Shown: in pieces, positions 1-12,500 of the stretch
Numbering within the stretch: the stretch's first letter is position 1
Layout of the letters: every line of letters starts with the position of its first letter
Source of the DNA: Polyodon spathula
Taxonomy: Eukaryota > Chordata > Actinopteri > Acipenseriformes > Polyodontidae
NCBI RefSeq assembly: GCF_017654505.1
Contig: NC_054538.1
Location: 26,871,674-26,935,673, forward strand
DNA: 64,000 nt
Direction of reading: 5' to 3'
Made by a program: the position numbers and the translations under genes
The notes under the pieces: generated by a model
Seen by the model: the letters and a program-made list of their open reading frames with translations, nothing else
Told to the model about the DNA's origin: nothing
Databases searched by the model: none

Positions 1-441
1 GAATAGGGCTTTTAAGACAAAAATACTAGGAGCACCCTACTCACTTCTGGCAAAGACGAGGGGTAACCGACAAGTTTCATTTGAACTTCAGCCTAACCTT
101 TTACCCTGTAGGGGATGTGGGTCCTACATTGTAAGTATTGCTGTAAGAACCTTAGGGACCACTCTTCCAAATTCTGTGAAAAACTTTTGATTTCAAGTCT
201 CACCACTGGTCATTAAGCCCCCTTGAAATTTGAATTTTTGCTATTTGTACCAAGTTTAGGCCAAGTTTTACAGAATTTGGAAGACTTACTAAGGTTCTTA
301 CACCTATATTTACATTTTAGGACTCACATCCCCTAAAGGGTAAAGGGTTAGGCTGAAGTTCAAATGAAACTTGTCAGTTACCCCTCGTCTTTGCCAGAAG
401 TGAGTAGGGTGCTCCTAGTATTTTGTTCTGAATAGCCCTAT
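1..441. mobile_element. Foldback/MITE-like element with ~170-bp inverted arms
   Basis: The left arm (about 1-170) is the reverse complement of the right arm (about 270-441), with roughly 90 percent identity and a loop of about 100 bp. The outermost bases are GAATAGGGCT on the left and AGCCCTATTC at 432-441. The element may begin a few bases before the window, so its target duplication cannot be read. There is no coding capacity. It lies in an intron, or beyond exon 9, of ACSS1. The superfamily is not recognised. Confidence 0.8.
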
Positions 442-1555
442 TCAATATGAGTAGAACGAGGTGCTACACATGACGGTAGCATCTAAATTGCACCCAGGGT
501 GATTTTTCTGGTCAAGGTCCCTTTCTCGTTTTAGAATGAACTTTGCAAGGTCACAAGTCGAAGGGGAAATTAAAAAAAAAAAAAAAATGGCTCTCATTTC
601 TGAACTCAGTGTGTCTGAAAACCCCCAAGTGAATTTTTCTTGGAAAATCTGAGACAGACGTGCAATGAAATGTCCCTCTGGTTGAGTTGGTGTGGAATGA
701 TCCATATGTATTCTTAAACTGTGGTGGCGGAGTGTAAAACAACAAAAAATGTGGAAACAAATAAAAAAAATTCAAAAACAGTTGGCTACTGGATTTGCCT
801 CTCATATTCATACAATTTATAAAATATTCTAAAAATAACCCTACTCCAATACCATTAACACCTGCAATTACAGTGTATGTGTTGCTGTACAGAACACATA
901 GTTGGTGCAGAGCTAACCATGCAAAACACATGCTATTTCACACTGTGAATACATAGCAACCAACCTGTGTGGCATTTTGATATATACACAAAATATAACT
1001 TATGTTTTCAAGTAATGCTGTAGAGAAGGAAAATAGTGGTAGACATAAGCACACAAAGAAAGAGGTCAAACAGGATCAATCACCAAAAGTACCGAATGAA
1101 TGCAAACACTCCTGTAACCCCACAGTGCTCTAAGCACTGCTACAGGAGACCATATTGGTAGCACTCTGCCCATAAGCCACTTTTAGAGAGATTACTCCCA
1201 GTTGATTATCTCTCAACACTGCTCCCTCATTGCTCTTTGACAAGCAACAGGCACTTTTTGTTTTTATTTGTCATTAAATACATGTTTGGAATTTCTGGGT
1301 TATTAACTCAAATCCTACTTAACCGGTAGGCTTGAGGTAACTTCTAGGTAAGTTTGTATACATTTTGGACACTTTATATTTTATTACTTTACTGATTTTA
1401 GAGCGATGTTGTGCGCCTGTTCTTTTGTCTTGATATACTGTATCTCGGTAACCCTCCTTTCTTCAACACCTTATAGGGGTCACTCAGAAATGTTTTGTTG
1501 TGAATTTGGCAATTGTTTGAATGATATTCCATTCCTATTGAATAAAAACAGTTAC
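442..1555. other. ACSS1 intron 9 sequence (right part)
   Basis: AT-rich intron sequence upstream of the exon 9 donor at 1555-1554. It contains a 16-base A run near 571. I see no exon matching the next part of the enzyme, so exons 10 onward must lie beyond the left edge. Confidence 0.6.
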
Positions 1556-1668
1556 CTTTTCATCCATCAACACAGGCTGGATCCCAAAGAAAGGCCTCAT
1601 TGCCATGGCAGGGACAATCTCTGCTCCTTGCTCGGATGGTCTCGGGCTGATGCAGATTCCTCCAGTCT
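1556..1668 (-). CDS. ACSS1: ACSS1 coding exon 9
   Basis: This 113-bp exon encodes [20 protein letters not shown] and ends [12 protein letters not shown], with donor gtaact at 1555. It completes the WWQTETGG motif begun in exon 8. Confidence 0.93.
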
Positions 1669-3503
1669 CTGATGATAAGGAGACAGATACAGCAGGACTT
1701 TAATTATGTACACTAGTTGGAGGGGAGACCAGTGGAAAAAAATGAAAAAGCACATATGACTGAATAGCAATTACTGGATCGCTCTGATGGTTTCTCATTC
1801 TATTTATTATTTTAACTTGCACAGGACTTGCACATTGCGTGTACATTTAATCACTTAAAACCATTAGATTTGATCTTTGTTTGACGGAATCAAAAATCAA
1901 ACAAGCTTACTAATTTAATGGAATGCCCACTTAAAAAAAGGAGAGAAAATCCCTTTGAGGTCTCGAGTAGTCTTTGTTTCATGATAACGTCCAGCTTTAG
2001 GGTCATACAAGCAATCAGATTACTAGACATTTAGAGGGAAACTAAAACCACATTCATAAATTATTTTAAGGTATTAGACAGAGACTTTTGATGATGCCCT
2101 TAATAACGCAGTTGGTGTGAAGCCCTTAATGCTTCTTACACTAACATATGGCATTAAATGGAATGGAAGTGCTTATGCATAGACATCTCTAAATTGTAAA
2201 TGGATCCATTATGTGGATATTGGTGACTACTGAAAGGTGTCCCTTACCCGTCTGCCACCAGGTATCCACCAGAGTGCACTGCCCATCTCCAACTACATTA
2301 TAGAACCACTCCCAAGCTTCGTTATTGATTGGTTCACCCACTGCAAGGGAATAATAGTAAAAAAAAAAGCTCTATTGGATTACATTTAATCGTCACTACT
2401 TTTGAAATCCTAATAAAAACAGCTTACATTTTGGTAAAATAACTTTCACAATACTGGCATAGTATAAAATTACAAATGGCTTTGCATGGGGCCCACTACT
2501 TTGGGAGGGATTCCCATTTTTTTTTAATACAATTGATAGTCAGCTGATTCAAGGATAAAGGATAAAGAAATCTTCCGCATTTTCATTTTGACTTCACTTA
2601 CCAGACCCCAATGTTTTCAGGGAGGACCGGTCATACTTCTTCACCCAGCTCTCCCCATACTTCAGCAGGAGCCGGATAGCAGTGGGGGCACCATAAAACT
2701 GATTAATTCTCAAGCGCTGCACCATCTCCCAGTATCGACCTGGAACATCCCCACACACCCAACAAAAACAGCTATCACAAAACAGGAACCGAGTATGGTC
2801 AGGAGTCAAATTAAAGCTGTCTGCTACTTTCTTTTAAATTCCCATCTTCTTTGATTAAAATTTAATGCAAAGTGGTGACAGTCATAGTCATAAAATATTA
2901 ATTAATATGGGGGTTATTAATTTAACTAAGAAGGTAATCATACTCAATTTGGTCAGTGTATGTGTATGCATGTGAACTTCATACCTATCCCTCCTACTGC
3001 TATTAGGAACACAGCAAAAAAAGAGTAGTAGTACTGAATATTATATTATATATTCACAGTAATAGCTTGATAATCTAAACAAATCAGTTTTATGAAGACC
3101 TAAAACTCAGATCAGATTAATTTTTTTAATAAAAGATTCACTTAATGTATAACCTGTAGTATTCTATTATTTGTGTCACAGATATATCAGCCAAGTTTAA
3201 CTGCATTGCTATCGTCTTGTTTTCTGTTATCCGTCATCATTTCTGGATACTAACACTAAGGACAAGTTCTGTCCTTGTGTAGATAATGGATTTTAAAGTT
3301 ACTACATTAACTGTACAGCATGATGGCAAATTCAGGTTAGTCCCTCTAGTTTCTAACAACCTCACTATAAACTACAGCTGGTATTTAATCTTAGCAGATA
3401 ATGGACCTTCAGCCTATGGTGCTGTACTATAATACAGTATAAAGTAGCTCTCAATAGCTGTGGTTTTACCCTGCTATGAGTATTTCTGTCTGCAGTCTTG
3501 GCC

Positions 3504-3539
<36 letters not shown>

Positions 3540-6500
3540 TAAACATATCTAGTTTTTATTAAACTTTCTGGAATTGCAGTATACATGTTTTTATTCAAAG
3601 TGATGTGATGTAGTGGAAGCTTTCACACACTTCCCTCAGATCTGATGTCTGAATGTCAACCCAAACCTTGCCACCCCTGAGGGATTACATTTGATATTAA
3701 CTGTTATCAAGTTGTACTATGATAACAGCATCAAATGGACTTTTTGGTTCTTTCAGTCACATTCTCTCCAACCACAAACGAGTAGTGTGTAGTGAGTGAT
3801 GAAGCATAAACTATGCTTCCACTTCAGGCAGGCTTGCAGTGCACAGCAACAAAATCCTTAGCAGCGGCACAGAAATCCTGACAACTTAAATATCTCACCA
3901 GGGTCTGGATAAACAGGAGTGCTCTCGAAGAGGACAGTGGTGGCACCAGAGGTCAGAGAACCAATGGCAAACTCAGACCAGTAACATGGTCTCATTTGAA
4001 GTGCTTTTTTAAATCATCAAAGACATAAAGACTAAAGCTAAGGTTTACAATTTTAAAAAAGCAAACTATGAAGGCATGAAACAGAGACTAACAGAAGTAG
4101 ATTTGAGTAAAATAGAGAAAACACCAACAGAAGAAGGATGGTTGTTCTAACAACCAAGATCATGCAGCAGTCTCTTGACACAGGGGTGGTACCGAGGCAG
4201 ACTGGAAAATTGCAAACGTAATACCGATCCACAAAAAGGGAAACAAAACTGAAAAAGGTAACTACAGACCAGTAAGACTTCCATTATATGCAAACTTCTA
4301 TTAAGATATGAAAATTACCTTATGGAAAAACCAGGTTTCCTATAATGGTTTTTAGGAAAGGGAGATCCAAAATTTTTTTGATGCAACATCGAAATGGATT
4401 ACAAAGCAGAATATATGGTTCAGAAAGCGTTTTACAAAGTCCCGCACAAAAGAGATAATTATCAAAATGAATGCTGGGAGACAGTCTGGATTAGGGAGTG
4501 GTTAACATAGAACACAGAAAGTACTGACTTAGAGCTCTTAAAAAAACACGTTAAATAGCATGGAAAGGGTACCACAGATCAGTACACAGAAATCTACTAA
4601 CTAAACATTGCTAGTGATTTTTTTGAGGATGCAAACACTGTACCGAGCAGCAAAGGTCATTCAAAAATAGACAAGGATGTGCAGACCACATGGAAAATTA
4701 CATTTAATAGAGAAAAGTGTAAATGCACGCAGATACAAATAAAAATGTACATAAAAAAACATATGGGAGATATTTTATCTTGAAAAAGACCTAGATTTCC
4801 AGAAAGTCTTCATCTATGGCAAGTGGGGAAGCTATAAAAAAGTCAAAATTGGATAGATGTGTTAAAAAGACTGTTGAATTTAAATCGCATAAAAGATTAA
4901 TTCTCAAACTGTACAATGCAGTTGGGATTCAAGGAAACACATGTACATGGATTAGGGAGTGGTTCACATGTAGAAAACAGAAAGTACTGATTAGAGGAAA
5001 AACCTCAAATGGAGTGTGGTAACCAGCGGTGTACCACAGGGATCAGTAAATTAGGTCCTCTGCTATTCCTAATCTACATTAATGATTTAGATTCAGTCCT
5101 GTATAGTAAGCAAACTTGTTAATTGCAGACGACACAAAAGTAGGAGGAGTTGCAAACACTGTTGCAGCAGCAAAGGTCATTCAAAATGATCTAGACAAGA
5201 TTTTCAGAACTGGGCAGACACATGGCAAATGACATTTAATAGAGAAAAGTGTAAGGTACTGCACGCAGGAAATAAAAATGATCATTTCAAATATCATATT
5301 ATGAGATTCTGGAATCAATAAGAGAACTAATCAACCAAACGACCTATGAGTTTTGGACTCAAATGTCCTCCTCTAGCAATTTGTAAAAGTTCTGCAATGT
5401 CTCAGAATATAACAAGATGCTTGAAACATTTGAGAAGGATAGTGAATTTAAATCAAGGCTTGCAGTGCACAGCAACAAAATCCTTAGCAGCGGCACAGAA
5501 ATCCTGACAACTTAAATATCTCACCAGGGTCTGGATAAACAGGAGTGCTCTCGAAGAGGACAGTGGTGGCACCATTGCAAAGAGGGCCGTACACCACGTA
5601 GCTGTGGCCCGTGACCCAGCCAATGTCTGCCACACAGCCAAAGACGTCCCCTGGCCGGTAGTCAAAGACGTACTAAAAGGAGGAAAAATAGACAAGGTTT
5701 TTTTTTTTTTTTTTTTTAACACAGCTGCTATAAAATCAAGGTACTTTCCTAGATTATCTGATTTTTTTTCATTAGAACAAGTTCAATGTTGAAAAACATG
5801 TATAATTAATATTAACTTTTATTACAAATTCTGAGGTAGAAATATAAGTGTAGACAAGCGGTGCCTTGATCAGTCCAAAACAGTGTGCTGGGATTATTCA
5901 GGTAGTCTTTCATCAACTAAGGGGCCACCCACTTTATAAAAGTGGCATCACATTTAGACAGTGATTTCCAAGTAGGCATACTTATATAAATAAACGGCAT
6001 ATCAGCGCCAGACCCAAGCATGTGTGTTACTTTGGTCCTTTTATTTTATTTTTTTTACAAATTCATCACAATCAGCTACTCAGTAAATTACTCTTTCATT
6101 ATAATGAAGAACATAGGTTAAGGGTCTGGCTGGCATTGAGCCACGTGGGCATATGGGTGTTTTGTGTGGACGATCTGTAAAGCCGATTGGCTTGCTGGCT
6201 GGTTCTAAACAGACTATGCCAAGCTGGGACAGGTCCAGGGTTTCATATTTATACCCATGGAGGTATGCAGAAATTATTGTTTATGGAAAATAAATGTAGA
6301 CAGTACTCCCTCTTTGTTTTGTTTTTTTTTAAATAGATTAGTCTATCTTCAGATCAGAAAGTTGAAGGCACAAGTTTCTTTTGTGGGCATGCTTTTGTTA
6401 ATTCTATTTTCATTTTATGTTTTGCTTTAATCGTGGTCTTTTATTTATGCACATTTACAATGAATAACCTAAAAGGTACAGGCCCAGCTGTACAGTATAT

Positions 6501-9500
6501 CAATATATTATACTTAAAAAAAATGTATTTGACGCATAGCTGACTACCCCTTCTCATTTACAAAACTTTGAACTTGGCCTTCTGCACTTACCTTACAGAA
6601 GTTCCTTGTAAATTCTTATTTTCCTAAAAAATATATATATTAAAAGCTTCAAAATATTTTGCATTAAAAAAGAAAATATGGTGTTGGGTGTGTTTACCTT
6701 TTCAATGATCTTTGGTAATTTCTGTGAAGGTTTGTTTGACGTATCTGAAACAAATTATTCATGGCCACCAAAAAGGTTTATTCACAGTAAACTAAGTATA
6801 TTTACCTGAACTTAAGTAACTAATAAGTGACTTAATATTTAAGTAAGAGGGTTAGCAATCTTTTTTTTAATTTTTTTTTTATAGGAAAAAGGAGCACCTA
6901 GGTGCTAAAGAGCAGTACTGTAAATCTGTCATAGATTATTAATGTCATGGTTCACTTTCATTTTTTTACAATATACCAGAAAGATAAGAATGTTCCACAA
7001 TGTAAACTTCTGGCAATATGGGAATTAGTCTTTTTATTCCATTCCAGGCATAGTGGATAATTCCTAGCTAAGCCATCTGAGCGGTCAGGGATTCTGATAG
7101 ACCGTCAACCTTCTCTCTTCGACCACAGGGGTGACCATTAGCCTCAGAGTCGCTTGACACCAATCAGGATGCAGCTGCCAGCCATCAGATATGTTACCCA
7201 TTACATTTTACAACCCCTTGTGTCACTTAGCCCAGGGATCAGTAACATATGGCTCCGGAGATTGCAGTGAAACTGACAGTGGTTATTTTATGGCCATTGA
7301 GCAACATTCACATTTTTGTAACCCCACTGCTCTCTTAGGTTCCAAAGATCATTTTCCATTGAATGCTAATGCTATGTTTTATCGGTTGATCCACTTGTCA
7401 GCAACTATTTCTCACCTTTTTAAACTTTTATTATGTATCCTTCCTATCACTATCTATTGTTCTTTCTTCTTAAAGCGTTATTTACCATGCTTACTTACTA
7501 TACCAGCATATTAAATACCCTTAATACTACTTCTAAATGCTGGATTTCTGAATTGACGTGGTTTGAAAAATGACTACTAGTGGTGTGCATCTGTTATTTC
7601 TGTCCCCTCTGAAACTCAGATTTTGTATAGAGATTTAATAACGGTTGCGGAGGAGGCAGCAATAACATAGTGGTAATTTCTAGAATCTGACCTACCTGGT
7701 GTGTGAGTGCAGCATACAGCAGGTACCCTGCCTGAGTGTGGACGATTCCCTTGGGTTTCCCGGTGCTTCCTGAAGTGTACAACATGAACAGCATGTCCTC
7801 GCTCCTCAGGACCTCAGGGTCACACACGGGAGACTCCTTCGCCATTTCCTGAGGGAGATTCAAAATGTAACAGCAACACTTATGTAGGAGAACCCTATTT
7901 GCTTGTAAGGTATTACGTTCTTTTTCCTCTTACGTTGCTTGTAAATAGTGTTTTGCTGTCTCTTAACAGCAGTCTTCAGGACATAACAGCCCTTTGACCA
8001 AAAGCCCCCACTGGAATGTATCCACTATAAGGTACTTTCCATGTAAGGGAGACCCTGTTAACAGCCTGTATAAATGTAATGAGCAACTTGGTGGAATCTA
8101 ATCACCAGTGCCAGAAGAATTGGTCACCTTTGTATATCCATATACTGTACAGTGAATGTTTTCATGCCAGAACAAACATATTTACCTAGTGAATGGAAAA
8201 AGCTTTAGTGGAACGTTTCAACAACGCCTCTACTAAATCAACATTTGTCAACGCCACTGGGGACATGAATTAGGTTTCAGTCAGAATTAGCAAGGGAACT
8301 ATGATGAAAATCTGAGTAACAACAGGTTGACAAAACAGGTTTTTGACACTATTGTGGTGTTATAAATTACAAATTGAACTTGCGATGCCTCACTGGAATT
8401 TCTCCGAGAATCGTATGTTTTTACTGCACTTACTTCCTCAAGCTGGATATCGATTTCACTCATGGGCACTTTGTTTTCTGTTCTGTTGGCCACAAACACA
8501 TGTTTCACTGTGGGGCACGTCTTCACGGCTTCGTCAACGGTCTTCTTCAGTTCTATCACCCTCCCGCCTCTCAATCCTTGGTTACTAGTGATAACAGCCC
8601 TGCACTGGGCTGCAAAAATATGTTTAGAATTGTTTCTAAGGATAATGGTAATTTACTCCTACTGCAATATTTACATTTTTTCAGGGGCTCTAAACTATTC
8701 AAGAATGCTCCCCCCCCCCATGTATAATGACATTTACTGTAAAATACTAGAGATATGGCCAAAGGTTTTGCAGCACCTAGAATGTTAGTATTGAGACATC
8801 ATTTAAAAAAACGATATGAACATAATTAGGATCATGTAATCAAAGGATCTACTAAATGATATCGCAAAAGTCTACTGGAAGCCAGAATAGTAGTACAGTA
8901 TTTATTTTATGTCAGATTTCGAAATGTCACATTTTTCTATTTCTACCAGTTTTTCGTTATCTGGAAAACTACAAAAGTAGTATGTAATTCAATATGTGAA
9001 TGTACAGTAACATTATTCAGCAGGTTTCAATTGACTATGAAGCAAAATTAGTTCATTCTATTGATGCAATGCTTTTGGCCATAGCTGTAGTGGGCAAGTA
9101 AAATATTGTAAATATCTGTGCTAAAAAATATATACTTATCAGCAATATCACATATTTACAATCAAAAAGCATTATATAGCAGCAGATAACTTTTGCAAGT
9201 CACTGGGGAGTTCACTGTATTTTATCAGCAGGAATTTTAGTGATGCAAGTGACAGACTTGTTAGAGGTTTCTTTGCTTCCTAGAGTGGAATTTAATTCCA
9301 GATTTATTAGAAACTGTGAGGAATTTGTAAGGTTAGTTAAAAAAAATGTAGTCTCACACCATTTAATTTTAAATATACAGCAGCCTTAACATTTAATCTT
9401 GTGACTTGCAGTGTGTACAAAACAATACATACACAATAGCCTTCCTCTAAAGTCATTTCAAGTAAATAATTACCTCATGTAAACTGCAGTAAAGGAGGAA

Positions 9501-12500
9501 AGACAGGTCATGTTACTACTACTACTCTTATAAAAGTCTACTATGGTATACCATGGTAAAAGCATAGCAGTAAAGGGACAGTAAAAACATGATAAAGCAT
9601 AGTCAAACACGGTAAATAACTGAGAAGTAAGATACAACAGAAATGCATAGTAAAAAGCTATGTACTAGTAAACAATCACCCAGGAATTATGTCTTGTTGA
9701 CCTTCCAGTTTAAAAAAGGGCTACAGAACCTATTGTAGATTTCCCCACAATGAAATATATACTCTAACCTTTAAAGAGTCAGTACTATAGCTTGGAATGT
9801 TCATTTAGATTTTTATTTCCTTTCCATTTTACGGGGTTTGTAATCATTTGGAGTAGTTCAACACTGCTAGCCCCAGCTACTCTATGCATATATTGAGAGA
9901 AGCCTGGTAAAACGACAGTAAAACAAATGGTAAAACACAGGCACGCATAGTAAGCCACAGCATCAAGCATGTTAAATGCGTAGTAAAGAGCTTGGGTACA
10001 GCAAGGTTAACTGCAAAATGTGTAGTTCCACTCCACTCAACCTTTCTCAATTTCAGTGTCCCAAAATACCCACCATCCTGAATTCTCCCAGCTAGAGCTT
10101 CAGCACTGAAGCCAGCGAAGACCACTGTGTGCACTGCACCGATCCTGGCACAGGCCAGCATAGCAGCTACTGCCAGGGGGGAGACAGGCATGTAGATGGC
10201 AATTCGTTCCCCTTTCTGCACGCCATGTCTTCTCAAAGTGTTAGCAAGCCGGCAGGTCGTTTCTAAAAGCTCCCTGTGTCAAATAATGAAACAAGTAAGG
10301 GTTGGGGTTATGAAAGGGTTACAGTAAGTTAAAATTCTGCCATTTAATATTTAGTAATAGAAAAAAAAGAAATAAATTAAAAATGAACTCAGCTCTCACA
10401 AAATGTCATGCTTTAAAGTGGGGCACGAAGCTGCTGAACCATCCGCTGTGTATGAGATTAGAGTCCCAGCTCTGGCTTGGATTAAAAACTACTGCTCTAC
10501 AAATTAGGGAATATCTGTTTGGAAGTGTTGGTGGGCATGTGTTTAATTGAAACTTTGTTGATTTTGTTTGTGTTCAGGACTTTATATAACTTCCATATTG
10601 TACAAATTCCACCAATTACAGTATTATCTTTATTTTCATGTTTGTTTATTTTTGGTATAAATGTTTAATTGTGTTTTTGTTAAATGTGTGCATATTAAAT
10701 GAACCCAGGAAAGGGTTCATTTTGAGCCTTGTTTAAAACACTTAATTTCCATGAGAGTGTGATTAGAATGGAGAAAACTGGGTCGTGATTGGTTGTCCAA
10801 CCGATTAATTATTCAATTTGGTTTAAATGAGGCAGGTATGTATAAAAGGCTGCAGGTAGCGCAGTAGTACTCAACTCTGGCCCATGAAATCTATTCCAGT
10901 CCTGGTCTTTATTCCAACCAGGTCCTAAATGAGTAATTACCTTCAATTAACTATATTAGAACCTGCTTTGAGTAAAAACCTGGCTTGGATTTGACCTTGA
11001 GAGCCAGAGTTGAGCACCACTGAGCTCGTCTGTATGTTCAGTCTTGTAGAGCATATTTCTATTACTATACTTGTATCTATCTATCTATCTGAAATCTGCT
11101 ACTGTACTTACACACCACACTAAACAGTAACTCCCATACTGAGAACACCTAACAGATTATCTGTTCTTGTGGTTAAAAAGTAATACAGAATTGTAAACTA
11201 TTGCCAAAATCACTATTAAGATCAAGAATACTGACTATGGTTCTAGCAGGGCGTGGCACTGCAATGCTGTATTATTTTTAGTGTGCTGAACCGGAGATTC
11301 AAAGTTTGTGAGGAAGCTATGTTTTTGGCTTCGTGTCAAATTGCATCAGAATGCTTTTGAATTAAGGACCTTTCAGTTTCATGTGTGTCTACTGCTCTGA
11401 TATGCAATTTCCTGTTTGAGAATACTGTTTGACTGTTCTTAAAGAAACCCTGTGTCCCTGTATCTAATGCTAGAATATGAAGAAAGTATGTTGATCTCAA
11501 TCTATCCTCATTAAGTTAACCCTAATATGCACTCTGTTTTATCACAAACCACTTGTTAACATTACCTAAGATAAATGTAAATGCAGACACACTAGCTTTT
11601 ACCAGGGTGAAATGCCATATATAAGGACATGCATCTATGCGTTGTGGAATCTGAGTTTTAGACACTAAAACAAAAGCGAAACCACCAAGGATCAAAGGTA
11701 TCATAAATCTTTTCCCTGATATCATATATCTCAAAGATATATGTAAGCAATAGGTTGTGGAGCACACACCCTTGCACCATTGATCACTGAACATTCAGAA
11801 CACAAATAGTGGCAATTTCATGCTCTAATTGTAGGTTAAGCTCCATGTCTTATCAAGCAGCTTTAAAATGCAGGTGCTGACACTAAACCTTTAAAATGCA
11901 GGTGGTGACAAAAAACAAACTGCTTGAGTTTAATAGTGCCCTGCACATGAATGTAACATGGAGAAACATGCCCTACCTGTATGTTATCTTGACCTCAGTG
12001 CCAGGCTCGTCTTTCTCCCAGATCAAAGCAATCCTGTCAGGTGTCTTGTGGGCGTGTTGATCCAAGCAGTTCACTGTCAACAAAAAAAGGTTTAATTATT
12101 ATAGGGCTCTACTTGTAACTGGATAACTATCAAGGCACTACTATAACCGATATCACGGAATTACATAACAAATGCATACCATATATAGTAACTGTTTAAA
12201 AAAAGATATAAATTGAAGTAATATGCTTATTAACTACTTGCAACAAACAAATTATGTAATACGTTTAGTGTGGCCTTAATTTTAAGACATAAAAAGAGTA
12301 AGAAACAACTTAAGACAACTTACAAACCCCTCAATTAAGTGTCTGGGTCGTTTTTGTTTCAGACAACTGTAATTTACATATAATTACATGTAATGCACAA
12401 CCTCCTACTAAGGAAAACAAACCAGCCCACTCCTGGCAACCTATTAACATAACGAAACGCAGGGTTTAACCGTATTCTATATGATAGATTAGTTTGGAAT

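Noticed and set aside
5453..5722. Minus-strand frame covering ACSS1 exon 6 with sequence [13 protein letters not shown]...
   Set aside because: Wrong frame. The neighbouring frame gives the conserved [20 protein letters not shown] with correct splice phases.
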